A stretch of 64,000 nt of DNA from Marinobacter segnicrescens (lineage in GTDB: Bacteria; Pseudomonadota; Gammaproteobacteria; Pseudomonadales; Oleiphilaceae). The notes below the pieces were generated by a model. It saw only the letters and a program-made list of their open reading frames with translations, did not search any database and was not told where the DNA came from. Below, in pieces: positions 25,608 through 34,752 of this stretch. Every line of letters begins with the position of its first letter. Positions within the stretch are counted from its first letter, which is position 1. The stretch lies in NCBI RefSeq assembly GCF_900111555.1, contig NZ_FOHZ01000013.1, positions 1 to 64,000 of the forward strand, written 5' to 3'. The translations under genes and the position numbers were made by a program.

Positions 25608-26279
25608 ATGGCTGAATCTGACGTGGTTGTGATTACCGGTGCCAACCGTGGCATCGGTCTGGAGCTGGCCCGACACTATGCGCAGGAAGGTTGCGAGGTG
25701 ATCGGCGTTTGTCGCCAGTCCTCTGACGACCTGGTCGACGTAGCCGCGCAGGTCATCGACGGCGTGGATGTCACCACCGATGCTGGCATTGAAAAACTGA
25801 AGGCGGGCCTGGCGGGCAAATCCATCCGCCTGCTGATCAATAATGCCGGCCTGCTGCAGGATGAGCAGCTGGGTAGCATCGACTTTGACTCCATTCGTAC
25901 GCAGATGGAGATCAATGCCTACGCGCCGTTGCGGGTGGCACAAGCCCTGGTGCCGCAGATCCCGGAAGGGGGCAAGATCGCCAATATCACCAGCCGCATG
26001 GGCTCCATTGCCGACAACGATTCCGGTGGTCGTTACGGTTACCGTGCCTCGAAAGCCGCCCTGAATGCCTTCGGCAAGTCCCTGGCGATGGACCTCAAGC
26101 CGAAGGGTATCGCCGTGGCCCAGTTGCACCCGGGCTATGTGAAGACCCGCATGGTCAACTTCGGCGGCCTGATAAGCCCGGAGGAATCCGCCCGTGGCCT
26201 GGCAGAACGCATTGCCAGGCTGGACCTGGAAAATACGGGCTCCTTCTGGCACAGCAATGGCGAGGAACTGCCCTGGTGA
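25608..26279 (+). CDS. Short-chain dehydrogenase/reductase
   Basis: A 223-residue classical SDR. The nucleotide loop is TGANRGIGLELA (residues 10-21), the NNAG motif is LLINNAGLL, and the catalytic Ser and YxxxK appear as TSRMGS and YRASK. The length and the SRMGSIADN segment resemble the C-factor/CsgA-like subgroup. The substrate is not predictable. It has its own AGGAGG ribosome site, so cotranscription with arsJ is possible but its role in arsenic is not supported by family knowledge. It is convergent with the ABC transporter gene, 9 bases apart. Confidence 0.87.
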   Translation: MAESDVVVITGANRGIGLELARHYAQEGCEVIGVCRQSSDDLVDVAAQVIDGVDVTTDAGIEKLKAGLAGKSIRLLINNAGLLQDEQLGSIDFDSIRTQMEINAYAPLRVAQALVPQIPEGGKIANITSRMGSIADNDSGGRYGYRASKAALNAFGKSLAMDLKPKGIAVAQLHPGYVKTRMVNFGGLISPEESARGLAERIARLDLENTGSFWHSNGEELPW

Positions 26280-26288
26280 CCTGAGGGG

Positions 26289-28091
26289 TCAGGCCTGAAT
26301 GTTGCCGTAAAGCTGCGCATAAAGGCCGTCTTTGTCGATCAGGTCAGCGTGCTGGCCTTCTTCGATAATCCGCCCATCGTCAAACACACAGGCCCGATCG
26401 GCCTGCTTCACGGCGCTGAGCCGGTGGGCGATGATCAGGGTGGTCCGTTTGCTCAGAAAGGCTTCGAGATCCCGGTGGAGCTGAAACTCCGTCTCTGCAT
26501 CCAGGGCCGAGGTTGCTTCGTCCAGGATCACCACCGCCGGATCGGCAAGCACCATCCGTGCGATCGCCAGTCTCTGACGCTGGCCGCCGGATAGCCGAAC
26601 GCCCTGGCGGCCGATCACGGTGTCCAGCCGATCCGGCATTGCCTCGATGGTCCGGTCAAGCTGGGCAATGCGCAAGGCTTCCCAGAGTTGCCCGTCCGAT
26701 CTGTGGCGACCCAGTGTGAGGTTCTGGCGAACGGTGTCATTGAACAGCGCCGGGTGCTGCAGAACGGTGGCGATGTGCTCGCGAAGGCAGGGGAGCCCGA
26801 TCCGCTGAACCGGTACCCCGTTAATCCGTATCTCCCCCTTCCGCGGGGTGTACATGCCCAGAATGATTTGTACCAGGGTGGATTTGCCGCCGCCACTGGC
26901 GCCCACCAGGGCAACTTTCTCTCCGGGTGCCAGGTCAAGGTCGATGCCTTTGAGTACCTGCTCGTCACCGTAGCTGAAATGAATATTCTTCAGCGATAGA
27001 CCGACTGTGTGCTTGCCCCTGAAAGGGTTTTCCAACGCCGGATAGCGCGGTTCCTCTTCCAGTTCCAGTAAGCGATTGACCCTGCCAAGGGCTGCATTCG
27101 CTGCAAACCAGGCATACTGCATATTGAGCATTTCCTGGACCGGCGTCAGCATGAACCAGAGGTAGCCAAAGATGGCGAACATCATACCAATGCTCAGGTC
27201 GCTGAACAGTACAGTCACCATCGCAGCTGCACGAAACGCATCTACCCCGAACTGGAAAAGGGCAAAACTGGCCCGGGTAGCGGCATCACTGCGCCACTCG
27301 AAGCGGATGGCGTGGTCACGAACCGCACGGGCCCGATGGACCAACTGGTGCAGGTAATGTTGCTCTCGGTTAGCGGCCCGGAGCTGGTGGATCGCGTCCA
27401 GGGTTTCCGTCAGGTCACCCTGGAAATCCTCGTAGGCGCTGTTCTCCCGACGCTTGAGTTCCTTCACCCGCTTGCTGATCAGCATGGTGGCGAAGATCAC
27501 CAGGGGGTTAAAAAGCAGAATCAATAGTCCCAGCTGCCAGTGCACCCACAACAGGACCGACGCGGTACCCATAACGGTCAGGCTGGCAACAATGAACCGA
27601 CTGATGGTGGTTCCCAGAAACTGGTCGATGGTATCCAGGTCGGTAATAAAGTGGCTAGTGATACCGCCAGAACCCCGGGTCTCATATTCCGACATGGCGA
27701 TCCGTTGCAAGCGTCCCAGCAACCGTGACCGGATACGAAACACCACGTCCTTGGAAATCTTCGAAAACTCCCGGGATTGCAAGACGTTAAACCCCAGCGC
27801 GAGGACTCTGAGCAGAAACGCCGCCAGCACCATGGCACCAATGTAAACCGTCGGCTGATGCCACGTCTCTGGCAGCACCAGCTGCAGGAAGGGCAAGACC
27901 GGCCCAGCCTCGTCCAGCAATACCTCATCCACCAGCACTGGCAGCAATAGCGGAATCGGTACACTGACCGCTGTTGCCAGGATGGCCAGCACATTGGCAC
28001 GGACAAGCCGCGGCTTATGCTTCAACGCCAGCGCGAGTATGCTCCGCCAGCTGTAGGATTGACCTGCCGCATTGTTAGGATGGTCGTGCAC
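26289..28091 (-). CDS. ABC exporter, fused membrane and ATPase domains
   Basis: A 600-residue half-size exporter with a six-helix membrane domain (about residues 20-320) and a nucleotide-binding domain. The latter shows Walker A GASGGGKST, signature [14 protein letters not shown], Walker B VVILDEATSALD and the H-loop IIAHRLSAV. It would work as a homodimer exporting a lipid, peptide or drug; the substrate is unknown. A GTG at 28091 with AAGG upstream is chosen. The frame is open to an ATG at 28190, giving 633 residues with an unlike N-terminus. No adaptor or peptide gene is adjacent. Confidence 0.88.
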   Translation of the reverse strand: MHDHPNNAAGQSYSWRSILALALKHKPRLVRANVLAILATAVSVPIPLLLPVLVDEVLLDEAGPVLPFLQLVLPETWHQPTVYIGAMVLAAFLLRVLALGFNVLQSREFSKISKDVVFRIRSRLLGRLQRIAMSEYETRGSGGITSHFITDLDTIDQFLGTTISRFIVASLTVMGTASVLLWVHWQLGLLILLFNPLVIFATMLISKRVKELKRRENSAYEDFQGDLTETLDAIHQLRAANREQHYLHQLVHRARAVRDHAIRFEWRSDAATRASFALFQFGVDAFRAAAMVTVLFSDLSIGMMFAIFGYLWFMLTPVQEMLNMQYAWFAANAALGRVNRLLELEEEPRYPALENPFRGKHTVGLSLKNIHFSYGDEQVLKGIDLDLAPGEKVALVGASGGGKSTLVQIILGMYTPRKGEIRINGVPVQRIGLPCLREHIATVLQHPALFNDTVRQNLTLGRHRSDGQLWEALRIAQLDRTIEAMPDRLDTVIGRQGVRLSGGQRQRLAIARMVLADPAVVILDEATSALDAETEFQLHRDLEAFLSKRTTLIIAHRLSAVKQADRACVFDDGRIIEEGQHADLIDKDGLYAQLYGNIQA

Positions 28092-28347
28092 AGTGCCTTG
28101 CCGTGTTCCGGGTCTCAAACAGCCTCCTGTCAGTTGCCTGTGCAGAGCGCTGCCGTATTGCAGAGTCGCTCTGTAAGTGTCGATTCCCATTGCAGGATCA
28201 TTGACCCCCTTGATGGATACGTCGTTAACAGGGATTCGGAGTGGTCAGCCTGGAGCGTTTTCCCGGGCGGCGGACCATTGGCGCCGTCACTCGATCATAG
28301 CGACAACATGAACTATGGTTAATGCTTTATCACCAAGAGGACATCCT

Positions 28348-29571
28348 ATGGCGCAACGAGGCTGGGTGACCACGGCACTGATGATCTTGCTGGTGCTGAT
28401 AGCCGGGGCCGGAGCCTATTTTTACTGGTCCCTCAACGACGAGCTGTCACAGATGACCAGCGCCTATGAGGAAACCCTGGCAGGGGCGAGGCAAGGGCAG
28501 CAGGCACTCGCTGACTTGCAGGCCGAACAGGAGCGCCTGCGTCAGCAGTTGCTCAGGGCTCAGGAACGTCTTGAACAGCGAACCACCAGCGCCGATCAGC
28601 TGGAAACGGAGCTGAATGATACCCGGCGAAATCTGACCGGGGCCCGGCAGCAGATCATCGACCTGGAGCGTCGTATTGAAACACTGAAGAAGGATCTGGC
28701 AGTTGCTGAGACACTGGCCAGCGACCGTGGTGAACAGCTTGCCCACAGTCAGGAACAGGTTGCAGAGTTGACGGCACGCCGCCAGGATCTGGAAGCCTCA
28801 TTGGCTACCGCCAGGGAAGAACAGACCAGGGCCCGGGCCCAGGCTGATGAACTTGAGGATACGTTGGAAACCGCCCGTGCCGAACTGGATCAGACCCGAG
28901 GCCAGGTAGAGCAACGGAAAGCCGCCCTGGATGAAGTGGCTGCCGAACGCCAATCGGTCGCAGAGCAATACCGTCAGGCACGGGAACAGCTGGCCTTGCA
29001 GCAGGTCCGGAGCCAAAATGCCAGCGAAACCATCGCGGAACTTGAAGCCCGGTTGCAGCGTGAACAATCCGCCATGAACGACCTCCAGGCTCGCCTGCAG
29101 GCGCTGAGCAATGAAAAGCAGACGCTGGTGTCACGCCTGGAAGACGGCACCACGGTCATCAAACTGCCGGAGAAAATCGTGTTTGATTCCGGCTCCGCCC
29201 GCATTGGTGAGTCCGGGCGGCAAACGCTGCAACTGCTGGCCAACGCCCTTGAAAGCTTTCCCGATCACACGATCAGTGTCCAGGGTCACAGTGACAGCCG
29301 TCCCATCTCCCGCCGGCTTCAGTTCCGCTACCCCACGAACTGGGAGCTTTCAGCTTCCCGGGCGGCCTCGGCGGTAAGGGTACTCCGGGACACGGGCATC
29401 GCCGCTGAACGCATGCAGGCGGTGGGGTACGCCGATACCCGCCCGCTGGTTGAGGAAACCAATGACGCCAGCCGGCGCATGAACCGTCGCATCGAGGTCC
29501 TGCTGTATCCGGATGAACTTCAGGTGAAAGTTGACTCAGCGTTGAACCCGGAATCGGCCGACGGGACATAG
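28348..29571 (+). CDS. OmpA-domain protein with long coiled coil
   Basis: A 407-residue protein with one N-terminal membrane helix (about 6-28, ALMILLVLIAGAGAYFYW) and roughly 220 residues of Glu/Gln/Ala/Arg-rich heptad sequence predicted as coiled coil. A C-terminal OmpA/MotB peptidoglycan-binding domain follows (IVFDSGSARIGESGR, then NWELSASRAASAVRVL). It is anchored in the inner membrane and reaches across the periplasm to peptidoglycan. The ATG at 28348 follows AGAGGA; an earlier frame start at 28315 is not supported. It is not next to motA, so a stator role is not indicated. Confidence 0.87.
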   Translation: MAQRGWVTTALMILLVLIAGAGAYFYWSLNDELSQMTSAYEETLAGARQGQQALADLQAEQERLRQQLLRAQERLEQRTTSADQLETELNDTRRNLTGARQQIIDLERRIETLKKDLAVAETLASDRGEQLAHSQEQVAELTARRQDLEASLATAREEQTRARAQADELEDTLETARAELDQTRGQVEQRKAALDEVAAERQSVAEQYRQAREQLALQQVRSQNASETIAELEARLQREQSAMNDLQARLQALSNEKQTLVSRLEDGTTVIKLPEKIVFDSGSARIGESGRQTLQLLANALESFPDHTISVQGHSDSRPISRRLQFRYPTNWELSASRAASAVRVLRDTGIAAERMQAVGYADTRPLVEETNDASRRMNRRIEVLLYPDELQVKVDSALNPESADGT

Positions 29572-29637
29572 GGACTGTCTGCTGGCCTTTGCGGACATCC
29601 GGTGCGCGGGGAGCTGTCAGGCACAGACGTTGTCCAT

Positions 29638-30582
29638 TCAGATCGAGGGAGTGATGAAGTCCGGTGCAATACCGGACTGTCGGATGCAGCTGTCCAGGTC
29701 CATGCCCGCGAGCGAACCGTGGCTACTCACCAGCAGGGTGGCCATGCCGGCCGCGCGGGCACCCAGGATGTCCGTGTGCAGGGTGTCGCCCACCATCAGT
29801 ATCCGGTGGGCTGGAATGCCGGCCAGGCGCGTCAGCGCTGCCGCAAAGGCAGGGGCGTAGGGTTTGCCGAAGAACTGCGGGCTGACGCCGGTGTCTTCAC
29901 GCAGTCTGTGGGCAAAGAAACCGGGTTCCAGGGTCAGGCAATCGCCGCGGGGAGCCACCAGGTCAGGGTTGGCAACCTCCAGCGGGCGAGGCCGTCGCTT
30001 CAGGCTGGCGGTGAGTTGCTCGTGGAGAACCTCGTTCCAGTCTTCACTACTGAGAAAGATAAAACCGTCACAGGCATCCAGCTCCAGGTCCGTGATACCC
30101 GGTCTGACAGGGTGCTGATGAATGCCGGGTAGGGTCTGGCTGTCGGACGTGGGTGGTGCAATCACTCCCCAGAGTCCATTCCGTGGCTCTCGGCCCAGGG
30201 AATCCTCCAGTAGCCAGCGGCTGGAAATGACCTGGTGCTCGGCCAGGTCGAAGCCCATCGCCTGATACTTCGCAGTCAGTGCTGCCTGGCTGGCGGTGGC
30301 CGCGTTGGACAGCACCAGTACCGACTTGCCGCTGGCCTGCAGGCTGGCAAGCCTTTCCACCGCCCCGGGGATAACCGCCATGCCGGTATTGAGTACGCCG
30401 AAGGCATCAAACACAAAGGCGTCAAACCGCTCCTGCAGCGGCTCCAGTGAGGGTATGGCCTGGCTTGGGCCTGGATTGTAGTCAGGCCGGGGAAGCTGGT
30501 GCCGCAGGCGCTGGTACTGGTCAAAGGCCCAGGCCGGGTCAGGGGTTACCCCGGCAAAGGCGGTCGGGTGCGTGTCTTCCAT
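29638..30582 (-). CDS. HAD-superfamily IIA phosphatase, NagD-like
   Basis: A 314-residue HAD hydrolase with motif I variant FDAFGVL (nucleophile Asp then Phe in place of the usual second Asp position), motif II VLSNAA and a late VGDTLHTDILGARAAGM. It resembles the TIGR01459 subgroup of class IIA enzymes. It lies 4 bases after phnE2 and is the last gene of the PhoB-type phn operon. A phosphatase acting on an imported phosphorus compound or its product is plausible, but no substrate can be named. Confidence 0.85.
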   Translation of the reverse strand: MEDTHPTAFAGVTPDPAWAFDQYQRLRHQLPRPDYNPGPSQAIPSLEPLQERFDAFVFDAFGVLNTGMAVIPGAVERLASLQASGKSVLVLSNAATASQAALTAKYQAMGFDLAEHQVISSRWLLEDSLGREPRNGLWGVIAPPTSDSQTLPGIHQHPVRPGITDLELDACDGFIFLSSEDWNEVLHEQLTASLKRRPRPLEVANPDLVAPRGDCLTLEPGFFAHRLREDTGVSPQFFGKPYAPAFAAALTRLAGIPAHRILMVGDTLHTDILGARAAGMATLLVSSHGSLAGMDLDSCIRQSGIAPDFITPSI

Positions 30583-30586
30583 AAGG

Positions 30587-31393
30587 TCAGATTACCGCCT
30601 GTCGTACCTTCGCGGAAACCCATTCCGACACCACCACGGTGAACAGGATCACCACGAAGATCATCGCCACCTGGTTCCAGGCCAGGGTCGCCAGTGACGC
30701 ATTGAGCTGGATGCCCAGGCCCCCGGCGCCCACCAGCCCCAGGATGGTGGATTCACGGATATTGATGTCCCAGCGGAACACGCTGATGCCCCAGAAGGCG
30801 GGCAGTATCTGCGGCACAATGGCGTAGTCGATCACCTGGGCCCCGCTGGCGCCGGTGGCGCGCACCGCCTCCACCTGGCTGGTATCGATCTCCTCGATGG
30901 CCTCATAGAGCAGCTTGGCGACAAAGCCGATGGAGCGCAGGCCGATGGCAATGATACCGGCGAGCAGCCCCGGACCGATGATGGCAACCAGCAGCAAGGC
31001 CCAGATCAGCGAGTTGATGGAACGGGACGCCACGATAACCAGCAGTGCCAGTGGTCGCACAAAGCGGGTGCTGGGTGTGGTGTTGCTGGCCGCCAGGAAG
31101 GCCACGGGAACGGCAAACAGGACGCCGAGCAGGGTGCCCAGGGTCGCGATGTTGATGGTGTCCCACAGGGGTTGCCAGAGCTGGCCGGTGTAGCCCCAGG
31201 CTGGCGGGAACATCCGATCGCCAATGTCGGCGGCCTGCTCCGGTGCGTCGCTGACAAAGGCCCAGATGGTGTTCTCGTTCATGAGTTGCCAGCTGAACAC
31301 CGTCAGCGCCACCAGCGAAAACCAGCCCAGCCATCGCAGCAGTGTCTGCTTCGGTGTGCGGTAGTGCCAGACAGGTGCGGAGGTGCTTGTCAT
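30587..31393 (-). CDS. phnE: Phosphonate/phosphite ABC transporter permease PhnE, second copy
   Basis: A 268-residue inner-membrane permease with about six helices and the binding-protein-dependent loop EAVRATGASGAQVIDYAIVPQ, where the transporter ATPase docks. The sequence of this EAA loop and the IRESTILGLVGAGGLG end are PhnE features. The ATG start overlaps the stop of the first phnE by 4 bases (ATGA), with AGGTGG ahead. The two PhnE proteins probably form a heterodimer with PhnC, fed by PhnD. Confidence 0.92.
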   Translation of the reverse strand: MTSTSAPVWHYRTPKQTLLRWLGWFSLVALTVFSWQLMNENTIWAFVSDAPEQAADIGDRMFPPAWGYTGQLWQPLWDTINIATLGTLLGVLFAVPVAFLAASNTTPSTRFVRPLALLVIVASRSINSLIWALLLVAIIGPGLLAGIIAIGLRSIGFVAKLLYEAIEEIDTSQVEAVRATGASGAQVIDYAIVPQILPAFWGISVFRWDINIRESTILGLVGAGGLGIQLNASLATLAWNQVAMIFVVILFTVVVSEWVSAKVRQAVI

Positions 31394-32196
31394 TGTACCC
31401 ACCTGCGAATCCAGGATGAGGAATACTCCACCACCAGCACAATGGCGATGATGATGATCAGGATGGCGCCGGCGGAGTCATACTCGTAGCGGTCGATGGC
31501 CGTATTGAGGGTAGCGCCGATACCGCCGGCGCCCACAATGCCGATGACCGCGGATTCCCGGAAGTTGATGTCCAGCCGGTACAGGGACAGCCCCACCAGG
31601 CGTGGCATTACCTGGGGCTGGACGGCGTAGTTCACCACCTGCCACCAGCCGGCGCCGGTAGCGCGAATGGCCTCGATCTGACTGCGGTCACACTCTTCAA
31701 TGTCTTCCGCCAGTAACTTGGACAGGAAGCCGATGGTGGCGAACGACAGGGTCAGGAAGCCGGCAAAGGGACCGAATCCGAACATGGCCACCAGCAGGAT
31801 GGCGATGATCACTTCCTGGAAGGAACGGGACAGGGTGATAATGCTCCGGCATACCAGATAGATCGGGGCGGGAGCCAGGTTACGGGCGGCACCGATACCA
31901 ATGGGCACCGATACCAGGATGCCGGCAACGGTGGAGGTCAGGGTCATGGTCAGGCTTTCCACCAGTCCCTCACGGATATCCCGCCAGCGGGTGGTGAAGT
32001 CCGGGACCAGGAAGCCCTCGATGAACTTCCAGCCCCGGTCCAGCCCCAGCCAAACCCGTTGCCAGTCGATCTCCACGCTTTGCAGTGCCAGCACCAGGTA
32101 GACCAGGGCACCGGTGTAGATTGCCCGGCGCCAGAACGGATTGGTCAATAGTACCGGTGGCCGCTTCCAGCGACCGGGATAGCTCTGTACTGCCAT
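31390..32196 (-). CDS. phnE: Phosphonate/phosphite ABC transporter permease PhnE, first copy
   Basis: A 268-residue permease paralogous to its neighbour, with the same layout. The EAA loop is EAIRATGAGWWQVVNYAVQPQ, followed by FRESAVIGIVGAGGIG. The N-terminus is cytoplasmic with a helix near 28-45. It abuts phnC with no gap (stop and start adjacent) and overlaps the second phnE, so the four transport genes form one tight transcript. The pair of different permeases is common in marine PhnCDEE systems. Confidence 0.92.
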   Translation of the reverse strand: MAVQSYPGRWKRPPVLLTNPFWRRAIYTGALVYLVLALQSVEIDWQRVWLGLDRGWKFIEGFLVPDFTTRWRDIREGLVESLTMTLTSTVAGILVSVPIGIGAARNLAPAPIYLVCRSIITLSRSFQEVIIAILLVAMFGFGPFAGFLTLSFATIGFLSKLLAEDIEECDRSQIEAIRATGAGWWQVVNYAVQPQVMPRLVGLSLYRLDINFRESAVIGIVGAGGIGATLNTAIDRYEYDSAGAILIIIIAIVLVVEYSSSWIRRWVQ

Positions 32197-33012
32197 CTAC
32201 AGCCCCTCTGCCAGGTCTACGGTGGGTGGCTGTGACTCCTCCCCGGCGTTCTCTTCCCCGCGCATGCGGGTCCAGTCCTCATCCCCATAGATGCGGGTGA
32301 GTACCTGGTCAGTGAGGGCCTCCGGTTTGCCGTCGAAGACCACTTCGCCGGCTTTCAGGCCGATAATCCGGTCGGTGAACTGCTGGGCCAGCAGCACGTC
32401 ATGGATATTGATGATGGCCGGCAGGTTGCGCTTCCGGCAGGCGCTGCCAATCAGGCGCATGATCTGGCGGGAAGTCTTGGGGTCCAGGGAGGCCGTGGGT
32501 TCATCCACCAGCAACAACTCCGGGTCCTGCTCCAGGGCCCGGGCGATGCCGACCCGTTGGCGCTGGCCCCCGGAGAGGGCGTCTGCCCGCTTGTTGAAAT
32601 GGTCGGACAGCCCCACCTGCTCCAGCAGCGAGAAAGCCTTGGCCACGTCTTCGGGCGAGTAACGGCGCAGAAACGACCGCCAGGCCGGCACGTAACCGAG
32701 CCGACCGGACAGCACGTTTTCCATTACCGTAAGGCGCTCCACCAGGGCATATTCCTGGAAGATCATGCCGATCCGGCGCCGGGCGCGTCGCAGGGCATTG
32801 CCCCGTAGCGTCACCAGGTTGGTGCCGGACAGGATGACCTTACCGCCGGAAGGCTCCACCAGCCGGTTGATGCACCGGATCAGGGTGGATTTGCCGGCCC
32901 CCGAGGGGCCGATCAGCCCCACTACCTGGCCAGCCGGTACTTCGAAGCTGACCTGGCTCAGGGCGGTGTCGCCGGTGGCGTAGGTTTTGGACAGACGATC
33001 AAGTTCAAGCAC
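32197..33012 (-). CDS. phnC: Phosphonate/phosphite ABC transporter ATPase PhnC
   Basis: A 271-residue ATPase. Walker A is GPSGAGKST (about residues 36-44), signature [15 protein letters not shown], Walker [13 protein letters not shown] and a switch His in IINIHDV. It powers import of the ligand carried by PhnD. It lies 16 bases after phnD. The C-terminal 20 residues ([14 protein letters not shown] and beyond) are a polar tail longer than in many PhnC proteins. Confidence 0.92.
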   Translation of the reverse strand: MLELDRLSKTYATGDTALSQVSFEVPAGQVVGLIGPSGAGKSTLIRCINRLVEPSGGKVILSGTNLVTLRGNALRRARRRIGMIFQEYALVERLTVMENVLSGRLGYVPAWRSFLRRYSPEDVAKAFSLLEQVGLSDHFNKRADALSGGQRQRVGIARALEQDPELLLVDEPTASLDPKTSRQIMRLIGSACRKRNLPAIINIHDVLLAQQFTDRIIGLKAGEVVFDGKPEALTDQVLTRIYGDEDWTRMRGEENAGEESQPPTVDLAEGL

Positions 33013-33028
33013 GTAAAGGGCTCACCGC

Positions 33029-33979
33029 TTATTGGCAGTTGTAGGCAACGCCGTTGGCGGCGTCGATCTTGCGAATCACTTCCCAGTGCTCCTGGAAGGT
33101 AATCGGCACGAACTGCGCTTCACCGGACTTGGAGAACTCCTCTTCCAGCGCGGTACCTTCCCATTCAAAGGAGAAGAAGGCTTCCTGGATGGCTTCCTGC
33201 AGTTCCGGCTTCAGGTTGTGGGCGATGCCGTAACCGGTGGTGGGAAAGGTCTGGGACTTGTAGAGGGAGACGATCTGGTCGTCGCTGACCACGTCCCGGC
33301 TCAGCATCCGGTTAAGTACAGAGTTGGCGATGGCTGCGGCCGGGTAATCCTGGTTGGCGACGCCCAGGATCGAGTTATCGTGCTTACCGGAAAATACCGG
33401 CTCGAAGTCTTCGCCGGCGACCATGTTGTAGTCAGCCTTGAGGATGGCGGACGGCGCCTTGAAACCGGAGTTGGACGTCTGGGAAGTGAAGGCCAGTTCC
33501 TTGCCGCGAATATCCTCCACATCCTCAATACCGGAATCCGGGTAGGTGATGATTTCCATTTCATAGCCGAACGAGCCGTCTTCCGCAGCCATCATGGTGA
33601 ACGGTCGCAGACCGGCGCAGGCGACTGCCAGCGGGTTGGAACCGGTATTGAAGCCGGCAATGTGCAGGCGACCGGCGCGCATCGCCTCGATCTGGGCGGC
33701 GTTGGACTGAACCGGGAAGAACTGCACCTTCTTGCCGGTGGTCTCCGCGAGGTGATCAAGGAACTCGGACCAGACTTCCCGGTAGACGGCCGGATCCTCC
33801 ACGGGCGTGTAGGCAAAGATCAGGGTAGAGGGATCCACCTGCTGTGAGGCATCAGCGGGAATATCGGCGATCAGGTCACCGTCCTTGTCCTGGTAACGGT
33901 CATCCAGCTTGAATTCAGCATTGGCTGCCACAGGCAGCAGCAGGGAGATACAGGCCAGCAGCTTGAGCTTTTTCATCAC
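33029..33979 (-). CDS. phnD: Periplasmic phosphonate/phosphite-binding protein PhnD
   Basis: A 316-residue binding protein with signal peptide KLKLLACISLLLPVAANA and a mature domain with PhnD-type motifs: FAYTPVEDPAVYREVWSEFL near the start, the AGFNTGSNPLAVACAG loop and GKELAFTSQTSNSGFKAP. The Ser/Thr-rich SQTSNSG loop is a ligand-binding element in this family. PtxB/HtxB phosphite binders are the same fold, and the ligand cannot be fixed by eye. It is first in the operon, behind a Pho box. No C-P lyase or phosphonatase gene is in the window. Confidence 0.92.
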   Translation of the reverse strand: MMKKLKLLACISLLLPVAANAEFKLDDRYQDKDGDLIADIPADASQQVDPSTLIFAYTPVEDPAVYREVWSEFLDHLAETTGKKVQFFPVQSNAAQIEAMRAGRLHIAGFNTGSNPLAVACAGLRPFTMMAAEDGSFGYEMEIITYPDSGIEDVEDIRGKELAFTSQTSNSGFKAPSAILKADYNMVAGEDFEPVFSGKHDNSILGVANQDYPAAAIANSVLNRMLSRDVVSDDQIVSLYKSQTFPTTGYGIAHNLKPELQEAIQEAFFSFEWEGTALEEEFSKSGEAQFVPITFQEHWEVIRKIDAANGVAYNCQ

Positions 33980-34029
33980 AGGTATCCTTCTGGTTTCGGA
34001 AAATGCAGTTCCGAACCTATAGATAACCG

Positions 34030-34047
34030 ATGATATTTTTATGACAG
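34030..34047 (-). promoter_or_regulatory. Pho box upstream of phnD
   Basis: The minus strand reads CTGTCATAAAAATATCAT. The first 7-mer is a perfect CTGTCAT and the second, 11 bases on, is ATATCAT with 5 of 7 matches; the AT-rich 4-base linker also fits. The site lies about 50 bases upstream of the phnD start, where PhoB replaces a -35 element. This indicates induction by phosphate starvation. Confidence 0.75.
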
Positions 34048-34161
34048 CCGGTCAGGGTGACGACAGGTCTTTTTCTCTATTAAGGGAAGGAGGCGGGGTA
34101 GTGACTTTCCCGGCCCCCGGGTCGCTGTCAACGCTAACGGGAGCCGGACGGGAACAAACGG

Positions 34162-34560
34162 TTATTGTTCCGGTACTTCGCGAATGCGGCCGTTCTCGTC
34201 AATGGCCACGTAGACGAACAGGCCCTCGGTCACCTTGCGGGGCGGCTTGTTGTTGCGGTCACGGGTCCAGACTTCCACATGAATCTTCATGGAACTGCGG
34301 CCGATATCCACCAGTTCACAGTAACAACCCACCTGGGCACCGATGCGCAGGGGAGAGAGGAATTCCATGCGGTCCATGGCTACGGTGGCGTTACGGCCCT
34401 GGGAGATGCGGCCAGCCAGGGTTCCGGCGGCGGTGTCCATTTGCTGTACCAGCCAGCCGGCATAGACATCGCCGTTGGCGTTGGTGTCCGCGGGCAGGGG
34501 GACCAGCTGGATCATCAGCTCGCCGCGGGGTTTGGGCCTGTCGTCGTCATAGTCGGTCAT
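34162..34560 (-). CDS. YciA-like acyl-CoA thioesterase (hotdog fold)
   Basis: A 132-residue single hotdog-domain protein. It shows the family's GDVYAGWLVQQMDTAAGTLA, with the catalytic Asp in the central helix, and VAMDRMEFLSPLRIGAQV. It resembles YciA, a hexameric thioesterase cleaving a wide range of acyl-CoAs in the cytoplasm. It lies between the two phosphorus operons, transcribed leftward. The spacer to phnD holds the Pho box, so it is probably not part of the phn transcript. Confidence 0.9.
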   Translation of the reverse strand: MTDYDDDRPKPRGELMIQLVPLPADTNANGDVYAGWLVQQMDTAAGTLAGRISQGRNATVAMDRMEFLSPLRIGAQVGCYCELVDIGRSSMKIHVEVWTRDRNNKPPRKVTEGLFVYVAIDENGRIREVPEQ

Positions 34561-34668
34561 TAAGCGCTACCTGTGTTGTTATTAGGTCTGATTAATTGGT
34601 GAGCATGGTATTCATCACAGATACGCGTGCAAGTGAAATCGACCGATAAGTGGAAATTATTTCTGCGA

Positions 34669-34702
34669 GTGTAACAAACTTGTCATAGACTCACCGTAAT
34701 CT
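34669..34702 (+). promoter_or_regulatory. Pho box and -10 element upstream of pstS
   Basis: GTGTAACAAACTTGTCAT (34669-34686) has a second 7-mer TTGTCAT matching CTGTCAT at 6 of 7, and a weaker first 7-mer at the correct 11-base period (4 of 7). Ten bases further is TAATCT (34697-34702), a good -10. This is the usual PhoB-dependent promoter layout. pstS starts about 50 bases downstream. Confidence 0.7.
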
Positions 34703-34752
34703 GCCAACCATCGGATAACCCGAAGCCAATAACCCGATGGAGACTCAACGTG

